Below are positions 26,701 through 35,272 of a stretch of 64,000 nucleotides of DNA, in pieces. Position 1 is the first letter of the stretch, and the number at the start of each line of letters is the position of its first letter. Origin of the DNA: Fragum whitleyi (lineage: Eukaryota; Mollusca; Bivalvia; Cardiida; Cardiidae); contig OX411557.1 in assembly GCA_948146395.1 (NCBI GenBank), forward strand, positions 34,512,077 to 34,576,076, in the 5' to 3' direction. Below the pieces are notes generated by a model. The model was not told the DNA's origin, searched no databases, and was given only the letters and a program-made list of their open reading frames with translations. The position numbers and the translations under genes were made by a program.

Positions 26701-29700
26701 AATTTAAAGTTAATATTTTTTTTCATTTTCTTTATGTGTAGAAAGTATTGTAGTAAATGCAACATTATTTGTCACAAACAATTTCTTCTTTTACACTATG
26801 CGTATGTTTTCTTGAGGGGCCTCAAAAAGAGGGATAGCAACTGGTTAACTGAAAATTACATGACATCTAACATTGACATTTAGATGTCATGTAACTTTCA
26901 GTTAACCAGTTGCTATCCCTCTTTTTGAGGCCCCTCAAGAAAACATACACACTAGAGGCGCTTGAGCGCCTGATTCGCTCCACAGGCCTGAATATCCTGA
27001 TAATGACTATTAGAGGATGATAAAGCTGTTTAAATGAGAATTGAAGTGAATGAATGAGTGAATGTTTATTTCTAGTAAATAAGGGTCATATGCTGAAATA
27101 TTTCTGCATAGAAAACTCATGATCAGTGAATAACATTGAAAATTGAATTCTACCTGTTACACAAATATATTTCATTTAATCACAATAATTTTGTGCAGTC
27201 TGATAATGGGTAACCCAAGGATCAATCTAGTGGAATTTTGTTTAAATCCAAATGTAAGAATTTCAACACTAACAAAATGTTACTGCACAATATACTGGTA
27301 CTTTGTCTGCAAAATTTTGATTGTAGATCTTTCCACTTTAAGTTAAACACTACTAAAAGATTTTACTTCACAACAATTGTTTGTCATCAAAACAAAATTC
27401 TAACTAATGATAGTAAGAAGTAAAATATTCAATCCAATATATTTATTTTATTCTGCCCAATGCCTTAGAGTGCAGTCAACTCAACTCTTTCTACCCCACT
27501 CTGAATGTCAGAAGGTCAGAACATCATTTTACACTCTGTGCAGATTCACCCTTCGTTATTTCAACTAATGTTTATATACATTTGAATTTCAACAAAGCTT
27601 TTGTTCCTTCTAATCTACAATCATTACACCTATCAAATTTAACAAGTCTAGAAAAATTCATCATTGAGATGATACCAAAAGGGTGATCAAATATTCACTT
27701 TATATGTTAAAATACCCTCTGCCAAAAAAAAAATATGCTGTTCATCTAATCAAAATATTTTTTGCAGACTGATACAACTTCAAAGAAATAAAATTTCCAT
27801 GATATCTAATCCATCTGATTAACCTTTCAGGATAGTTTGTTTTACCCTAGATTGGATATTCCACCATATAACCTATCTGAAGAAATGACCTCTGCCCATA
27901 AAAGACATATTTTTGATCTGATCACAATATTTTTTCATAGACTGATAAAGGATCACTAAAGAATCATTCTAGTAAAATTTGGTTGAAAATCATTGATTAG
28001 ATTCTGAGAAAATGATTTTCAAAGTTTACACTATATAACATATAGGGAAATGACCTCCGCCCATGAAATATATATTTTTCATCCTATCACAATAATTTTT
28101 GCTAGACGGATAAAGGGTCACTCAAGTATCATTCATGTAAAATTTGGTTGATATCTATCAATTAGATTCTGAGAAAATGATTTTCAAAGTTTTCTCTATA
28201 TAACATATAGAGAAATGACCTCCGCCCATAAAATACACATTTTTCATCTGATTATAATACTTTTTCATAGACTTGTTGATGGTCACTCAAGAATCATTCC
28301 AAGGAAATTTGGTTGATATCCATTGGTTAGATTCTGAGAAAATGATCTTTAAAGTTTTCACTATATAACATATAGAGAAATGACCTCCGCCCATAAAATA
28401 CATATTTTTCATCTGATCACAATGATTTTTTGTAGGCTGATAGAGGGCCACTCAAGGATAATTCATCTGAAGTTTGGTTAATATCCATCGATTAGTTTCT
28501 GAGAAAAGCCACCTATTACCATATATGGAAATTAGCCACGCCCACCACAGCCATTCAAGGAATCTGATAGAGGGTCATCCAAGGAACATTCCTGTGAAAT
28601 TTGATTGGAATCCATCCAGTACTTTATGAGGAGAAGATTTTTAAAGTAAAAGTTTACGGACGGACGCACGGACGCACGCACGGACGACGGACACCCCGCC
28701 ATGACAATAGCCCGCTGGCCTTTCGGCCAGTGGAGCTAATAATGTAAAAGAAGAAATTACTTGTGATAAATAATGTTGCATTTACTACAATATAAATGAC
28801 CTTTAAAAGGATTTGTTTGTTTGTTTGAATGGGTTTTACGTCGCTTTCAACAATTTCGCAGTAATATCGCGGTGGCCGGAGCACCTAAAAATGGATTTCT
28901 GGTATTTCTTTTACCTGTACTACCATTACACCATTACACCCTTTCCTAGCCTCCGACTGCTATCTCACATAGGTTTATGATTATCTACCCATTGGTGAGA
29001 GACAAACGTCGGAAAGGATATTTGCCGCCACCGAGTATCGGACCCACGACTTCCAGATTTGAAGTCTTATGCCTAACCAACTGCGCTATGGTGGCGGCTT
29101 ATACCTTTAAAAGGATACTGTACAATGTTTGCCTGACAATCATACGCTTCTATAAAGTTGTGGTTTCCTATAGCCCAACAACATCTGAAAAGAAATGAAT
29201 AACTCTTTCCATTTTTCAACAAAATTTTAGACTGGACTTAATTCAAAGAGATTATAGACAAAAATGAAGCATCTGAAATTTGAAAGTTTTACTATGCAAA
29301 GGAAAATTTAGTGCAAAAAAGCAGAAATTACTTGTTAAAAGCAATGACTTCTTTTTCCACAATACTTTCTGCACTACAAAATCACATGGACTGTTCAGTA
29401 AAGGATTACATGTACATGTAATTCATAAAAATTTGAGCCTGTGCATGGTAGTAGACAGCAAAACTTGACTAAAAGCTGGATAGTAACAGCAAATCAATGT
29501 CAGCATTGGAAGAAAGTCCACCAAACTAAATTCATAGTAATGAATCTTTGCCCAGAGGCTAGTATATGTATTATGGTGTCAGAAGCATGTGCAAAGTTTC
29601 AAATCAATAACAGTAGCTCTAGAAGTAAAGATTTATGTCAGAATTATGACAGTTGCATGTAAAACCTAAGTCTAATAATATTCTAAAGGTTATTCCTCCA

Positions 29701-32700
29701 AAAACAAAATAATGCAAGTTCTTCCATTAAACATGTTTTATTAGATTCAATCTTATATATTTATAGGATCTGTTATGTGATTTTTTTTGAGACAATTTAA
29801 TCTTAACCGAGGCTAGAATTGAAATGTTATTAAGCAAGCCTTAACTTTTCTATTCTAGACGAGGTTAAGATCCGTTAGTCTCAACCAAAATTGAGAGTCA
29901 CAGATACTTTTTCTTAAAAAAACAACAAATTTTCCAAACATCCCGATGATAGAAATACAGCAGCTAGAGCTACTTCAGCAGCTGATTTGCTCCACAGGCC
30001 TGAATCTACTGATATGATTATATGAGCATATAAGTGAATAGATGAATGCTTATTTTAAATTTGCAAGTAAATATTTAGTGTTTTTAAATGTCACATGCTG
30101 AAATATTTCTGCAAAGAATAATTCATGATTAATGAACAAAATATAGAAAATTGACCTCCGCCTGTGAAATACATATCTTTCACCCCATCATAAAAATTTT
30201 GTGCAGTCTGATAAAGGGTCACCCAAGAATCATTCCAATGAAATTTGGTTGATATCCATCAATTAGATTCTGAAATGATTCTCAAAGTTTTACTATATAA
30301 CATACATAGAAACGACCTCCGCCCACAAAAGACATATTTTTCATCTGATCACAATACTTTTATGCAGAATGATAAAGAGTCACTCAAGGAAAACTATAGT
30401 GAAATTTTGTTGATATCCAGCTGTTTGATTCTGAGAAAAGTCAAATATTGAAATGAACCATGCCCATTTGAGCTTTGTTTTTTGTTCTGTAAAAAAAACT
30501 CAAGTAACTTTGAAAGTGGGTCACCCAACAGTGCTCCAGCTGCTCCTGCCCTTTTTAAATCCTAACTGGAGCACTGCCCATAGATCATTACTGTTAAGTT
30601 TGATTAGAATTCATCCAGTAGTTTCTTAGGAGAAGACTTTTTAAAGAAAAAGTTTAAGACCTGACGCACGGACACATGACAGACGCAATGCCATGACAAT
30701 AGCCCCAGTGGCCTTTGGACAGTGGAGCTATAAACATGTGTTACATGATGTTGCCATGACATAATTTAGGATATTATTCTACACAAGGATACTGTATCTC
30801 TGATGGCTATTCATTATAGAAGACAAGGGAAACTATGTGAGAAATCAAGATTGTTCCTTTAAGGCTTTAGAATGGCCTTTGTCTTCCTGATATATTCCCT
30901 TTTTAAAACTTATATATTGCAAACACGAAGCTATAGGCACTGAATAAACTGATAATGGGTCAGTATTTTTCTTTCTGAAAACTTTTTCATAACCAATTCT
31001 GGCTTAATTAGGGTAAGTGTACACCAAGATCAGACTACTCATATGTTAGAGCTGATCATTGTCTTTACTTCCAACAAATATTATAAAACTGATTACATGC
31101 CTTTAACTACTGGTAATCTCTGTCAAACAAACCTGAGATGTGAAGATACAATATCGTCCCATGGAGCCTCAAACACTCGCCTCACCAATGAAGATGGACT
31201 TTCCAGCTGTAACCTCTGGTTGGCAATGTGTGGATGATTGAAAGATAGTAGTTCCTATGATAAAAGTAATGCATTAATAATAGAGGCTTTTGAGGATATC
31301 AAAAAGTGTTTTACCCTTGTCATGCTGAAATAACCCTTGTCATGCTAAATAAGTTTTGGCTAAAAATTTTCATTAAATTCAAAGGGCAAAAAGCACTGAA
31401 AGAAACAACTGCAGGTCAATTTTTATTAGAAAAACTAAATCTATTGACAATTCTGGTTTGAAAGTGAGAAACAGGTGGTGTAGACTAACATCAGACTGCA
31501 CCTATGTGCAGGCTGATGTTTTTCTGTAACTCCTGACAAAGCAGGAATATTCCGGGTTCAGCATGACAAGGGTTAAAATTCTCTTTCAGAATTGGTTTCA
31601 TATCAATATATTGGAAGCTCTAGAAGGGACAATCACTGTTTTTGAAAATTAATTAAATTAACAATTCAACATTGAAAGAAGACAATCAGGTGGTGTAAAC
31701 TAAGATCAGACTGCACATAAGTGCATGGCTGATCTTTCAAGTTTGTCTATACCTCTTGCTAAAGTAGGAGAAATCTGGTTCAGCATGACAAGGGTTAAGA
31801 AACATCTTATTTATTTATTGACCCCATTCCATTTGGTATCTTGTCCCCATATAGGATAGAAAATTACCAACCCGTCCAAGATTCCAATTCTAGCTTAATA
31901 AGTCAGAATTTAAATGTGATAACACTGAAATGAAATGCTTAACTAAAAGTAGAGAAGACTCTTTATTAAAACAATTTATAATCTGTGATCTTTGCCCTGG
32001 CAGGGCAGAGCCTTAATATTAGGTTGTTACATTTATGATAACATTAATCAGCTCTCATTCATTATGACCCAGTTTTATAGATAGTTGACATACTTAACCC
32101 TTTGCTGTTTAATCCCTGCTTTTTACGTGCCTTTGATTTTATGATTGAGAAAACATTGTGAAAAAAGAAGAAATTGCTTCTGACAAGCATTTTCTTCTTT
32201 TTCCACACTATGTTCTACCCTACAGAGTGGTTATTTTTCAAATTAAATCCACTTAAAATTTTCGTCTGCAAAACCTTTGAATTCGGACAGGTCCAAAATT
32301 TTGTAAAACAGGAAAGGGTTGAAATTGTAGGTTGGTAACCAAACCCTTGTAACTTCAAATTGGAAAACCATACGATATAATGTGTTAACTTTCTCTACTT
32401 TCTCTTTCAATAATCCTACTAGTTTCAGGTACCTTTAGTTATACAATTCAAGACAATTACTGACTTAGTTTTAACAAACCCCAAATAATGAAAAGTAAAC
32501 TTGCCAAACTACATCACAGCTATGCAACATCCTGCCAAGTGAAAAATAACACAGAATACTAACACTAAAGTGCTTATAATTTTAAAAATACTAAAGAGGA
32601 CTGACAAAATACTTGTTTTAAAATCTCATTAATTATACAAAAATTAGAGTAATTGCGTTCTTTTTCCCCATTATCATGACCCAAGGTAACAACCAAAGAC

Positions 32701-32746
32701 TTACCCCAGCCTTTTCACCATCATACTGCTGTAAACTGTCATACAG
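11601..32746 (-). CDS. PCID2: PCID2 gene, PCI domain-containing protein 2 (12 coding exons seen; both ends missing)
   Basis: PCID2 is the PCI-domain (winged-helix) subunit of the nuclear TREX-2 complex, which couples transcription to mRNA export with GANP, ENY2, centrin and DSS1. Twelve minus-strand exons, each with AG acceptor and GT donor, join in one frame and give 358 codons; vertebrate PCID2 is about 399 residues. Marker stretches in order are [153 protein letters not shown] and VEDIDNDE. These match the recalled family sequence residue by residue. Only the N-terminal dozen and C-terminal ~30 residues (the segment after NLICD) are absent. Introns are full of repeats. Identity is very secure; exact exon edges are by-eye calls backed by phase agreement. 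Confidence 0.93.
12053..12178 (-). CDS. PCID2: PCID2 exon (126 bp), PCI core
   Basis: Codes [40 protein letters not shown] and K, phase 2 to 2. The donor is AAGT|GTAAGT. This is the central PCI-domain segment. Confidence 0.94.
12535..14420 (+). mobile_element. Pearl-like element in PCID2 intron, 3' truncated
   Basis: Starts AACAAGAG, hairpin AGTGCC-AGAGT-GGCCCT, then GCTCACCTGA. About twelve tandem units of 145-146 bp (marker GTCTACAAGG at 13871, 14017, 14162 and 14307 gives the period). Ends in GACGACTGACGAAGG without the usual 3' hairpin. Only about 70 bp separate it from the PCID2 exon at 14490. Confidence 0.68.
14490..14563 (-). CDS. PCID2: PCID2 exon (74 bp)
   Basis: Codes [20 protein letters not shown] and AQSV, phase 0 to 2. 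The donor is GAG|GTATGT. It aligns with [20 protein letters not shown] of the family. Confidence 0.92.
14765..15378. repeat. Palindromic MITE C, copy 2, with MITE B inside
   Basis: Outer part matches 4487-4820: GCAATGAAGCCTGTAT, AATGTTATCTGGTCTTGG, and a mirror-image right arm ending ATTAATTATTTTCTATTT. MITE B (15016-15258) sits between the two halves. Confidence 0.55.
15016..15258. repeat. Palindromic MITE B, complete copy
   Basis: Ends GGGCCTGTTTTACTGAACAT and its imperfect complement ATGTTTAGTAAAACAGGCCC enclose about 240 bp. Interrupts MITE C. Confidence 0.6.
15623..15723 (-). CDS. PCID2: PCID2 exon (101 bp)
   Basis: Codes [20 protein letters not shown] and [13 protein letters not shown], phase 1 to 0. 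This is the start of the PCI-domain helical part. The donor is TTG|GTAGGG. Confidence 0.93.
15856..17447. mobile_element. TA-flanked DNA transposon, non-autonomous (1.6 kb)
   Basis: Terminal inverted repeats CAGTAAAACCCCTCTATC and CAGTAAAAACCCTCCTTC (read inward from each end), each followed by GACCAC. Flanked by TA on both sides, as in the IS630-Tc1-mariner superfamily. No transposase-like frame is visible. It lies in the PCID2 intron. Confidence 0.65.
17937..18704 (+). mobile_element. Pearl-like element, family TATACCCCCC
   Basis: Starts AACAAGAA, imperfect hairpin CTGTCGC-AGA-GCGGAC, then TATACCCCCC; repeated units with CATAACTCT and TGAAAATTGCAGGTGCACAA; (GGAC)n at 18605-18655; ends GGGGGGTATAA. 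Confidence 0.62.
18605..18655 (+). repeat. (GGAC)n microsatellite
   Basis: About twelve copies of GGAC with a few changes. This is the microsatellite part of the surrounding pearl-like element. Confidence 0.85.
18734..18780 (-). CDS. PCID2: PCID2 exon (47 bp)
   Basis: Codes [15 protein letters not shown], phase 2 to 1. The donor is AAAAAG|GTAATT. It aligns with YYVGRKAMFDSDFKQ of vertebrate PCID2. A pearl-like element ends about 29 bp into the following intron. Confidence 0.92.
19091..20214 (+). mobile_element. Pearl-like element, family GCTCACCTGA, in PCID2 intron
   Basis: Starts AACAAGAG, hairpin AGGACC-AAGAT-GGTCCT, GCTCACCTGA; about five units of 170-180 bp (marker GATGATGCTACATACCAAA); GGACGACGGACGACGC; 3' hairpin CTCACCTTGAGCAC/GTGCACAGGTGAG and TAAAAAA. 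Confidence 0.7.
20336..20662. mobile_element. Short TA-flanked element related to the one at 15856
   Basis: Ends CAATAAATATTGCTTAAG and, read inward from the right, CAGTAAAAATTGTGTTCAG, both followed by GACCACC. Flanked by TA. Diverged relative of 15856-17447, ending about 21 bp from a PCID2 splice donor. Confidence 0.5.
20685..20779 (-). CDS. PCID2: PCID2 exon (95 bp)
   Basis: Codes [20 protein letters not shown] and continues to HLITF, phase 0 to 2. A TA-flanked DNA element ends only about 21 bp beyond its donor. Confidence 0.94.
20948..21927 (+). mobile_element. Pearl-like element, family AGTCCCCTACCGG
   Basis: Starts AACAAGAG, perfect hairpin GCCATGT-CGG-ACATGGC, then AGTCCCCTACCGG. Four units of about 150-180 bp (marker ATAAAATGATGTGCATAAT), (GGAC)n at 21833-21877, and 3' hairpin ending CCGGTAGGGGACTAAAAA. 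Confidence 0.72.
21928..22786. other. PCID2 intron, no recognised feature
   Basis: A+T-rich intron sequence with no clear repeat or exon-like frame. Confidence 0.45.
22787..22862 (-). CDS. PCID2: PCID2 exon (76 bp)
   Basis: Codes [20 protein letters not shown] then KIYFK, phase 2 to 0. The donor is AAG|GTGAGT. One of the most conserved segments of the family. Confidence 0.94.
23270..23401. repeat. Imperfect 132 bp palindrome
   Basis: Arms AATTCATGCTTTTTCGGGCG and the mirror-image CACCCTCAAAAACGTGAATT enclose a tight inner hairpin TTTAACGCCC/GGGCGTTAAA at 23318-23352. Related GTTAACCCCGGC motifs lie just upstream (22930-23010), so the full element may begin near 22970. Confidence 0.5.
23834..24133 (+). 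mobile_element. Short pearl-like element with poly-C
   Basis: Starts AACTAGACTGTCGCAAACTGG with a 13-16 C run, and ends GGGCGTATAACAAAA after GACCGACCGACAAGC. Diverged relative of the TATACCCCCC family. Confidence 0.45.
24396..24720 (+). repeat. 55 bp tandem repeat in PCID2 intron
   Basis: About 5.5 copies, exact period 55 (GTTGAAACTTAA starts at 24501, 24556, 24611 and 24666). Central copies are almost identical and outer ones diverged. Confidence 0.85.
24841..24944 (-). CDS. PCID2: PCID2 exon (104 bp)
   Basis: Codes [19 protein letters not shown] and [15 protein letters not shown], phase 0 to 2. The donor is AA|GTAGGT, which with the next exon rebuilds an Asn codon before RAAIED. Confidence 0.93.
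25575..25760 (+). repeat. Possible old tRNA-derived SINE
   Basis: A-box-like TAGCGGATTGCAGG and B-box-like GGTTTGAGCCCC are 31 bp apart. The acceptor stem does not close, so this is not a tRNA gene. Confidence 0.3.
25838..26012 (-). pseudogene. Two decayed tandem copies of a PCID2 exon
   Basis: Two imperfect repeats of the exon at 26036-26132, spaced about 93 and 107 bp apart. On the minus strand they still suggest [21 protein letters not shown] and [21 protein letters not shown], comparable to [21 protein letters not shown] of the true exon. The GTAAGT donor is not kept at the matching place in either copy and frames are broken, so they look like non-functional remnants of local tandem duplication. 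Confidence 0.7.
26036..26132 (-). CDS. PCID2: PCID2 exon (97 bp) with decayed tandem copies beside it
   Basis: Codes [14 protein letters not shown] followed by [18 protein letters not shown], phase 2 to 0. The donor is GTAAGT. Two degraded copies of the same segment lie immediately downstream in the intron, at roughly 25940-26012 and 25838-25920. Confidence 0.92.
26362..26504. repeat. MITE H (AACCAGCCCTGTGTTCAGG ends), copy 1
   Basis: Foldback of 143 bp with ends AACCAGCCCTGTGTTCAGG and CCTGAACGCAGGGCTGGTT, and internal arms ATACCTCGATTTGCACG. Four further copies are at 43244, 49120, 51740 and 62588. Confidence 0.65.
26802..26948. repeat. Near-perfect 147 bp inverted repeat
   Basis: Two arms of about 69 bp (GTATGTTTTCTTGAGGGGCC outward end, GACATCTAA at the loop) with about one mismatch around an 8-base loop CATTGACA. 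Could be a very young foldback element, a hairpin-forming transcript, or an assembly artefact. Confidence 0.85.
26951..28740 (+). mobile_element. Pearl-like element, family GCTCCACTGG, in PCID2 intron
   Basis: Starts ACTAGAGG with perfect hairpin GGCGC-TTGA-GCGCC, then GCTCCACAGGCC. Contains several 165-170 bp units (marker AGAAATGACCTCCGCCCAT), GGACGCACGGACGCACGC, and 3' hairpin GGCC-TTTC-GGCC with CCAGTGGAGCTAA. Confidence 0.7.
28813..29102 (-). mobile_element. tRNA-derived SINE in PCID2 intron
   Basis: The minus-strand head folds like a tRNA: GCCGCCA/TGGCGGC acceptor stem, A box TAGCGCAGTTGGTTAGG and B box GTGGGTCCGATACTCG. A body and a CAAACAAACAAA tail follow. The 14 bp duplication ACCTTTAAAAGGAT flanks it exactly (28799-28812 and 29103-29116). 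It lies in sense orientation to PCID2. Confidence 0.85.
29119..29184 (-). CDS. PCID2: PCID2 exon (66 bp) with a SINE beside its donor
   Basis: Codes [20 protein letters not shown] and the following V, phase 2 to 2. The donor must be CA|GTATCC, because only this choice keeps frame with the next exon and gives VQIFTKIFQ, matching VQSFLRAFQ of the family. The intron bases from +3 to +16 are the target-site duplication of a SINE that follows immediately. Confidence 0.88.
29962..30730 (+). mobile_element. Pearl-like element, family GCTCCACTGG
   Basis: Starts CTAGAGC, hairpin AGCT-ACTTCAGC-AGCT, then GCTCCACAGGCC; diverged 165 bp-type units; GACGCACGGACACATG; ends CAGTGGAGCTATAAA. A small insertion with GTGCTCCAG/CTGGAGCAC lies near 30531-30580. 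Confidence 0.62.
31133..31254 (-). CDS. PCID2: PCID2 exon (122 bp)
   Basis: Codes [20 protein letters not shown] and on to SSHLR, phase 0 to 2. It is the well conserved N-terminal helix region. The acceptor is ATCATAG and the donor GTTTGT. Confidence 0.93.
31313..31798. repeat. MITE D copies 2 and 3 in tandem
   Basis: 31313-31575 is a complete copy (ACCCTTGTCATGCTG to CAGCATGACAAGGGTT). 31576-31798 keeps only the right part of another, ending GGTTCAGCATGACAAGGGTT. A weaker relative is at 47750-47870. Confidence 0.6.
32094..32322. repeat. Possible MITE between PCID2 exons
   Basis: AACCCTTTGCTGTTT and AAACAGGAAAGGGTT form terminal inverted repeats about 229 bp apart. Contains AAGAAGAAATTGCTTCTGAC and its mirror. 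Confidence 0.45.
32705..32746 (-). CDS. PCID2: PCID2 exon (42 bp micro-exon, about residues 13-26)
   Basis: This exon codes [14 protein letters not shown], phase 0 to 0. The acceptor is TTTCAG and the donor GTAAGT. It aligns with the VYEAIDSRDGASCA segment of vertebrate PCID2 and leads directly into ELLSF of the next exon. The preceding start-codon exon was not found. Confidence 0.85.
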
Positions 32747-33273
32747 CTGAAATGAGATAAGTGGTTCATTATATGGAGGGCTCATGACCCTTAAAACAGC
32801 AGTTTTGAACCACAAATCTGAAACATCTTACTTAAATAAATTAAAAAATTAAATACAAATGTATAATTACGCGATATTCCTTAGGGAATGTAATGAATAT
32901 AATAAAAAAGTTTACTCTAGTTCAATATTTTGGCATGAAGCTCTTATCAAGAAAATCAAATAAAAACATTAAACTTTCACATATTTTCTCTCACTGACCA
33001 CCATTTTTTAAAAAACAAACTGAAATGACATTGCCATTAGAAACATAACGTCATTTTGGCATACTTACGTCAATTGGCGCTTTAACATGGTTTGGCGCTT
33101 GTTCCTTTATGGAAGGAAACAAAATTAAAACCCTTGTAATGTTGAATCAATTACTATGAAAATTACTATGAAATCAAAGGGCTGAAAACACTGAAAGTAA
33201 CTATTGAAAATACTTGAGTAGAAAACATTTAACTATTTCAAACTGTATTGGAACAATAAGGAGGTATGGACCA

Positions 33274-33536
33274 GAGGTGTGTTTGTTAGAGCGAGATTCT
33301 TAAGATTCTTTTAAGATTTTTAAGATAAAGCATTCGGTAGAGCAAGATTTTTAAGTGGCCTAATAAGAATCTTAAGATATATCAATGAGGAAACCAAGAT
33401 TGTTTTGCATTGGCATAAAACAAGTAGTCATGACGACGTCGAATATTTTCACTCAAAATATCGAAAATAGTTCATTACGACGTCTTAAAAATCTCATTAA
33501 GATGGATTTTCCATCTTGCTCTAACGAAAGCACCTC
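33274..33536. repeat. MITE E, 263 bp foldback
   Basis: Ends GAGGTGTGTTTGTTAGAGC and GCTCTAACGAAAGCACCTC with further inward pairing around TTTTTAAGA and TCTTAAAAA. Confidence 0.6.
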
Positions 33537-33619
33537 GGGTTTAGACCAAGATCAGACAATACTTTGGTGTAGTCTGATCTAGATCTATATCTCCTAGTAG
33601 AACAGAAATAAATTGGACT

Positions 33620-34250
33620 TTAAATGCAGGCTTTAAAATTTTGATATGCTGCTAAAATTGATCTGAATGAGTTTTTCACATTACAACCACTAGGCTTGAC
33701 AGTTTGTAATTTCTGAATCCAGGCTCCTTCCCTAAACTGGCACTCAATTTTATCTTCATTATGGCATTTCTCCAAAAATGTAGTTATTTCGTTTTCTGAA
33801 TGGTCCTTGGCCCCAAAATGGAAGTTTATGGGTTTATTCTTTCCTGATTTAACATCCCTGATGTGCTCCATTATTCTGTCTGTCAGTTTTCGCTCCGTTT
33901 GCCCGACATACACTACGGTCTTACAGCGCCTACACGATAGTCCATATACTATATTATGTGTGTGACAGTTTTCATCTCTGAGAGCATTGTACTGTTCTGT
34001 CCTTTAGTATCACACACTTTGTCCCTCGTGATCATACTACAAACCTGGTGAGCATTCACCCTTACACACCCTCAAAGATCAGTTAGTCTTCCCATGGACG
34101 AGGGCATCCCAGAGATTTCTGTCTCTCCTATACGCAACCAGAGGTGGCTCTCTGAAGATATCTCTTATTTTATCTGAGCCATGTAGTACCTTCATGTGTT
34201 TTCAAACTATATAATTAATATCTGGGAGAAGATAGGAGTATGTGAGAACT
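33620..34250 (-). pseudogene. Penelope-like element fragment with GIY-YIG endonuclease
   Basis: The C-terminal part of a Penelope-like retroelement. 33620-33913 codes an open frame with YVGQTERKLTDRIMEHIRD and later REGAWIQKLQTVKPSGCN, the GIY-YIG endonuclease pattern. Upstream on the minus strand, HNIVYGLSC and KTVVYVGQ complete the module, preceded by PPLVAYRRDRNLWDALVHGK, typical of the reverse transcriptase to endonuclease linker. At least one frameshift lies near 34005, and the reverse transcriptase is missing, so it is an inactive 5'-truncated copy. Confidence 0.72.
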
Positions 34251-34256
34251 AAATTT

Positions 34257-34582
34257 AACAAGAGCACCGCCTACGGGTGCCTACGCTCGGCTGTGGAGTG
34301 CTGGATGGTGGGAAAATCGAAAGTCGAAAAAGGGGCATAATTTGCACAAAATGCATCTAGAGTTATCTCCCTTGATAGTATAGGTTGCTCTTTTGATGGT
34401 GAACATGTAAGCCAAGTTTCAAGTGAATGCCATCAGTAGAACCAGAGATATAACAAAATATCAAAGTTTTCGCATGACGATGACAACGATGACAATGACA
34501 ACAACGACAACTACAACAACAACAACGACACTGAGGCTATAGCAATACCTCGGGTTTTCTCCGAAAACAGCCGAGCTAAAAA
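34257..34582 (+). mobile_element. Pearl-like element, family GCTCGGCTG, minimal
   Basis: Starts AACAAGAG, hairpin GCACC-GCCTAC-GGGTGC, then GCTCGGCTG. No multi-copy core. ACAACAACGACAA microsatellite, and 3' end CAGCCGAGCTAAAAAT. Confidence 0.68.
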
Positions 34583-35272
34583 TAAATAACTTTCAAATTT
34601 ATACAAAAGAAATGTATTGAAATAGATAAAATTATGTACAGGTCATTTTTCAAAAGGTGCCTGAAAAAAAACAATAAATGATTTATCACCCTCATAGTTC
34701 ACCACATTGTCCAGCTTGTTTTTAGTAAGTACAATGAGATTTTGAAGTTGCAAATGCTAGTAAAAGCTGCTGAAGATTTTTATTTTTCACTAGAAGAAAT
34801 GTAGTTCAACCACTACAACCCATGACAATTCACAACTGATCCTCCTCTTGATGCTTACTGACTTGCTATTTAGATACTGTTTGAATTATAGTGAAATTAT
34901 TAAAAATAGGTTGATTTTAGCAGATCAGAATTAAAGAAAAGGGGTTTTAGCTAATTTTTGCAGGTGTTCAAAGTCTGTCAATGACGATCACTGATGCATA
35001 TACGATCATCGGAGTGTGTAATAGCAAATCAATCTAGTAGGTGTTATTAGACCAACAATTAACTATATTTTCCAATAATTTGACACACTTCTTACAACTC
35101 TTAAGGCATGGCTGCTATTTTTGATGAGTCAAAATGATGCTCCATCTCAAATTTCCAACTGTCAACATTGCATCATCTTTTATTTCTGCGCATCAAAACT
35201 GGGGGTCCCGGGTCAAATGGAAACCCAGAGATATCCTTGCTATAAATATCTGCTTACCTAGGTCTAAATATA
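34583..35272. other. No recognised feature
   Basis: A+T-rich sequence without exon-like frames or clear repeats. Confidence 0.45.

Larger units (their letters stand above)
26740..28796. repeat. MITE split in two by later insertions
   Basis: The left arm 26740-26798 (GTAGTAAATGCAACATTATT, TTTCTTCTTTTAC) is the reverse complement of the right arm 28741-28796. Between them lie the 147 bp palindrome and a pearl-like element. Confidence 0.55.

Noticed and set aside
33066..33097. Candidate PCID2 first exon with an ATG and GTAAGT donor on the minus strand
   Set aside because: The ATG frame ends in phase 2 whereas the next exon needs phase 0, and the peptide MLKRQL does not resemble the family N-terminus. 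It could still be 5' UTR.
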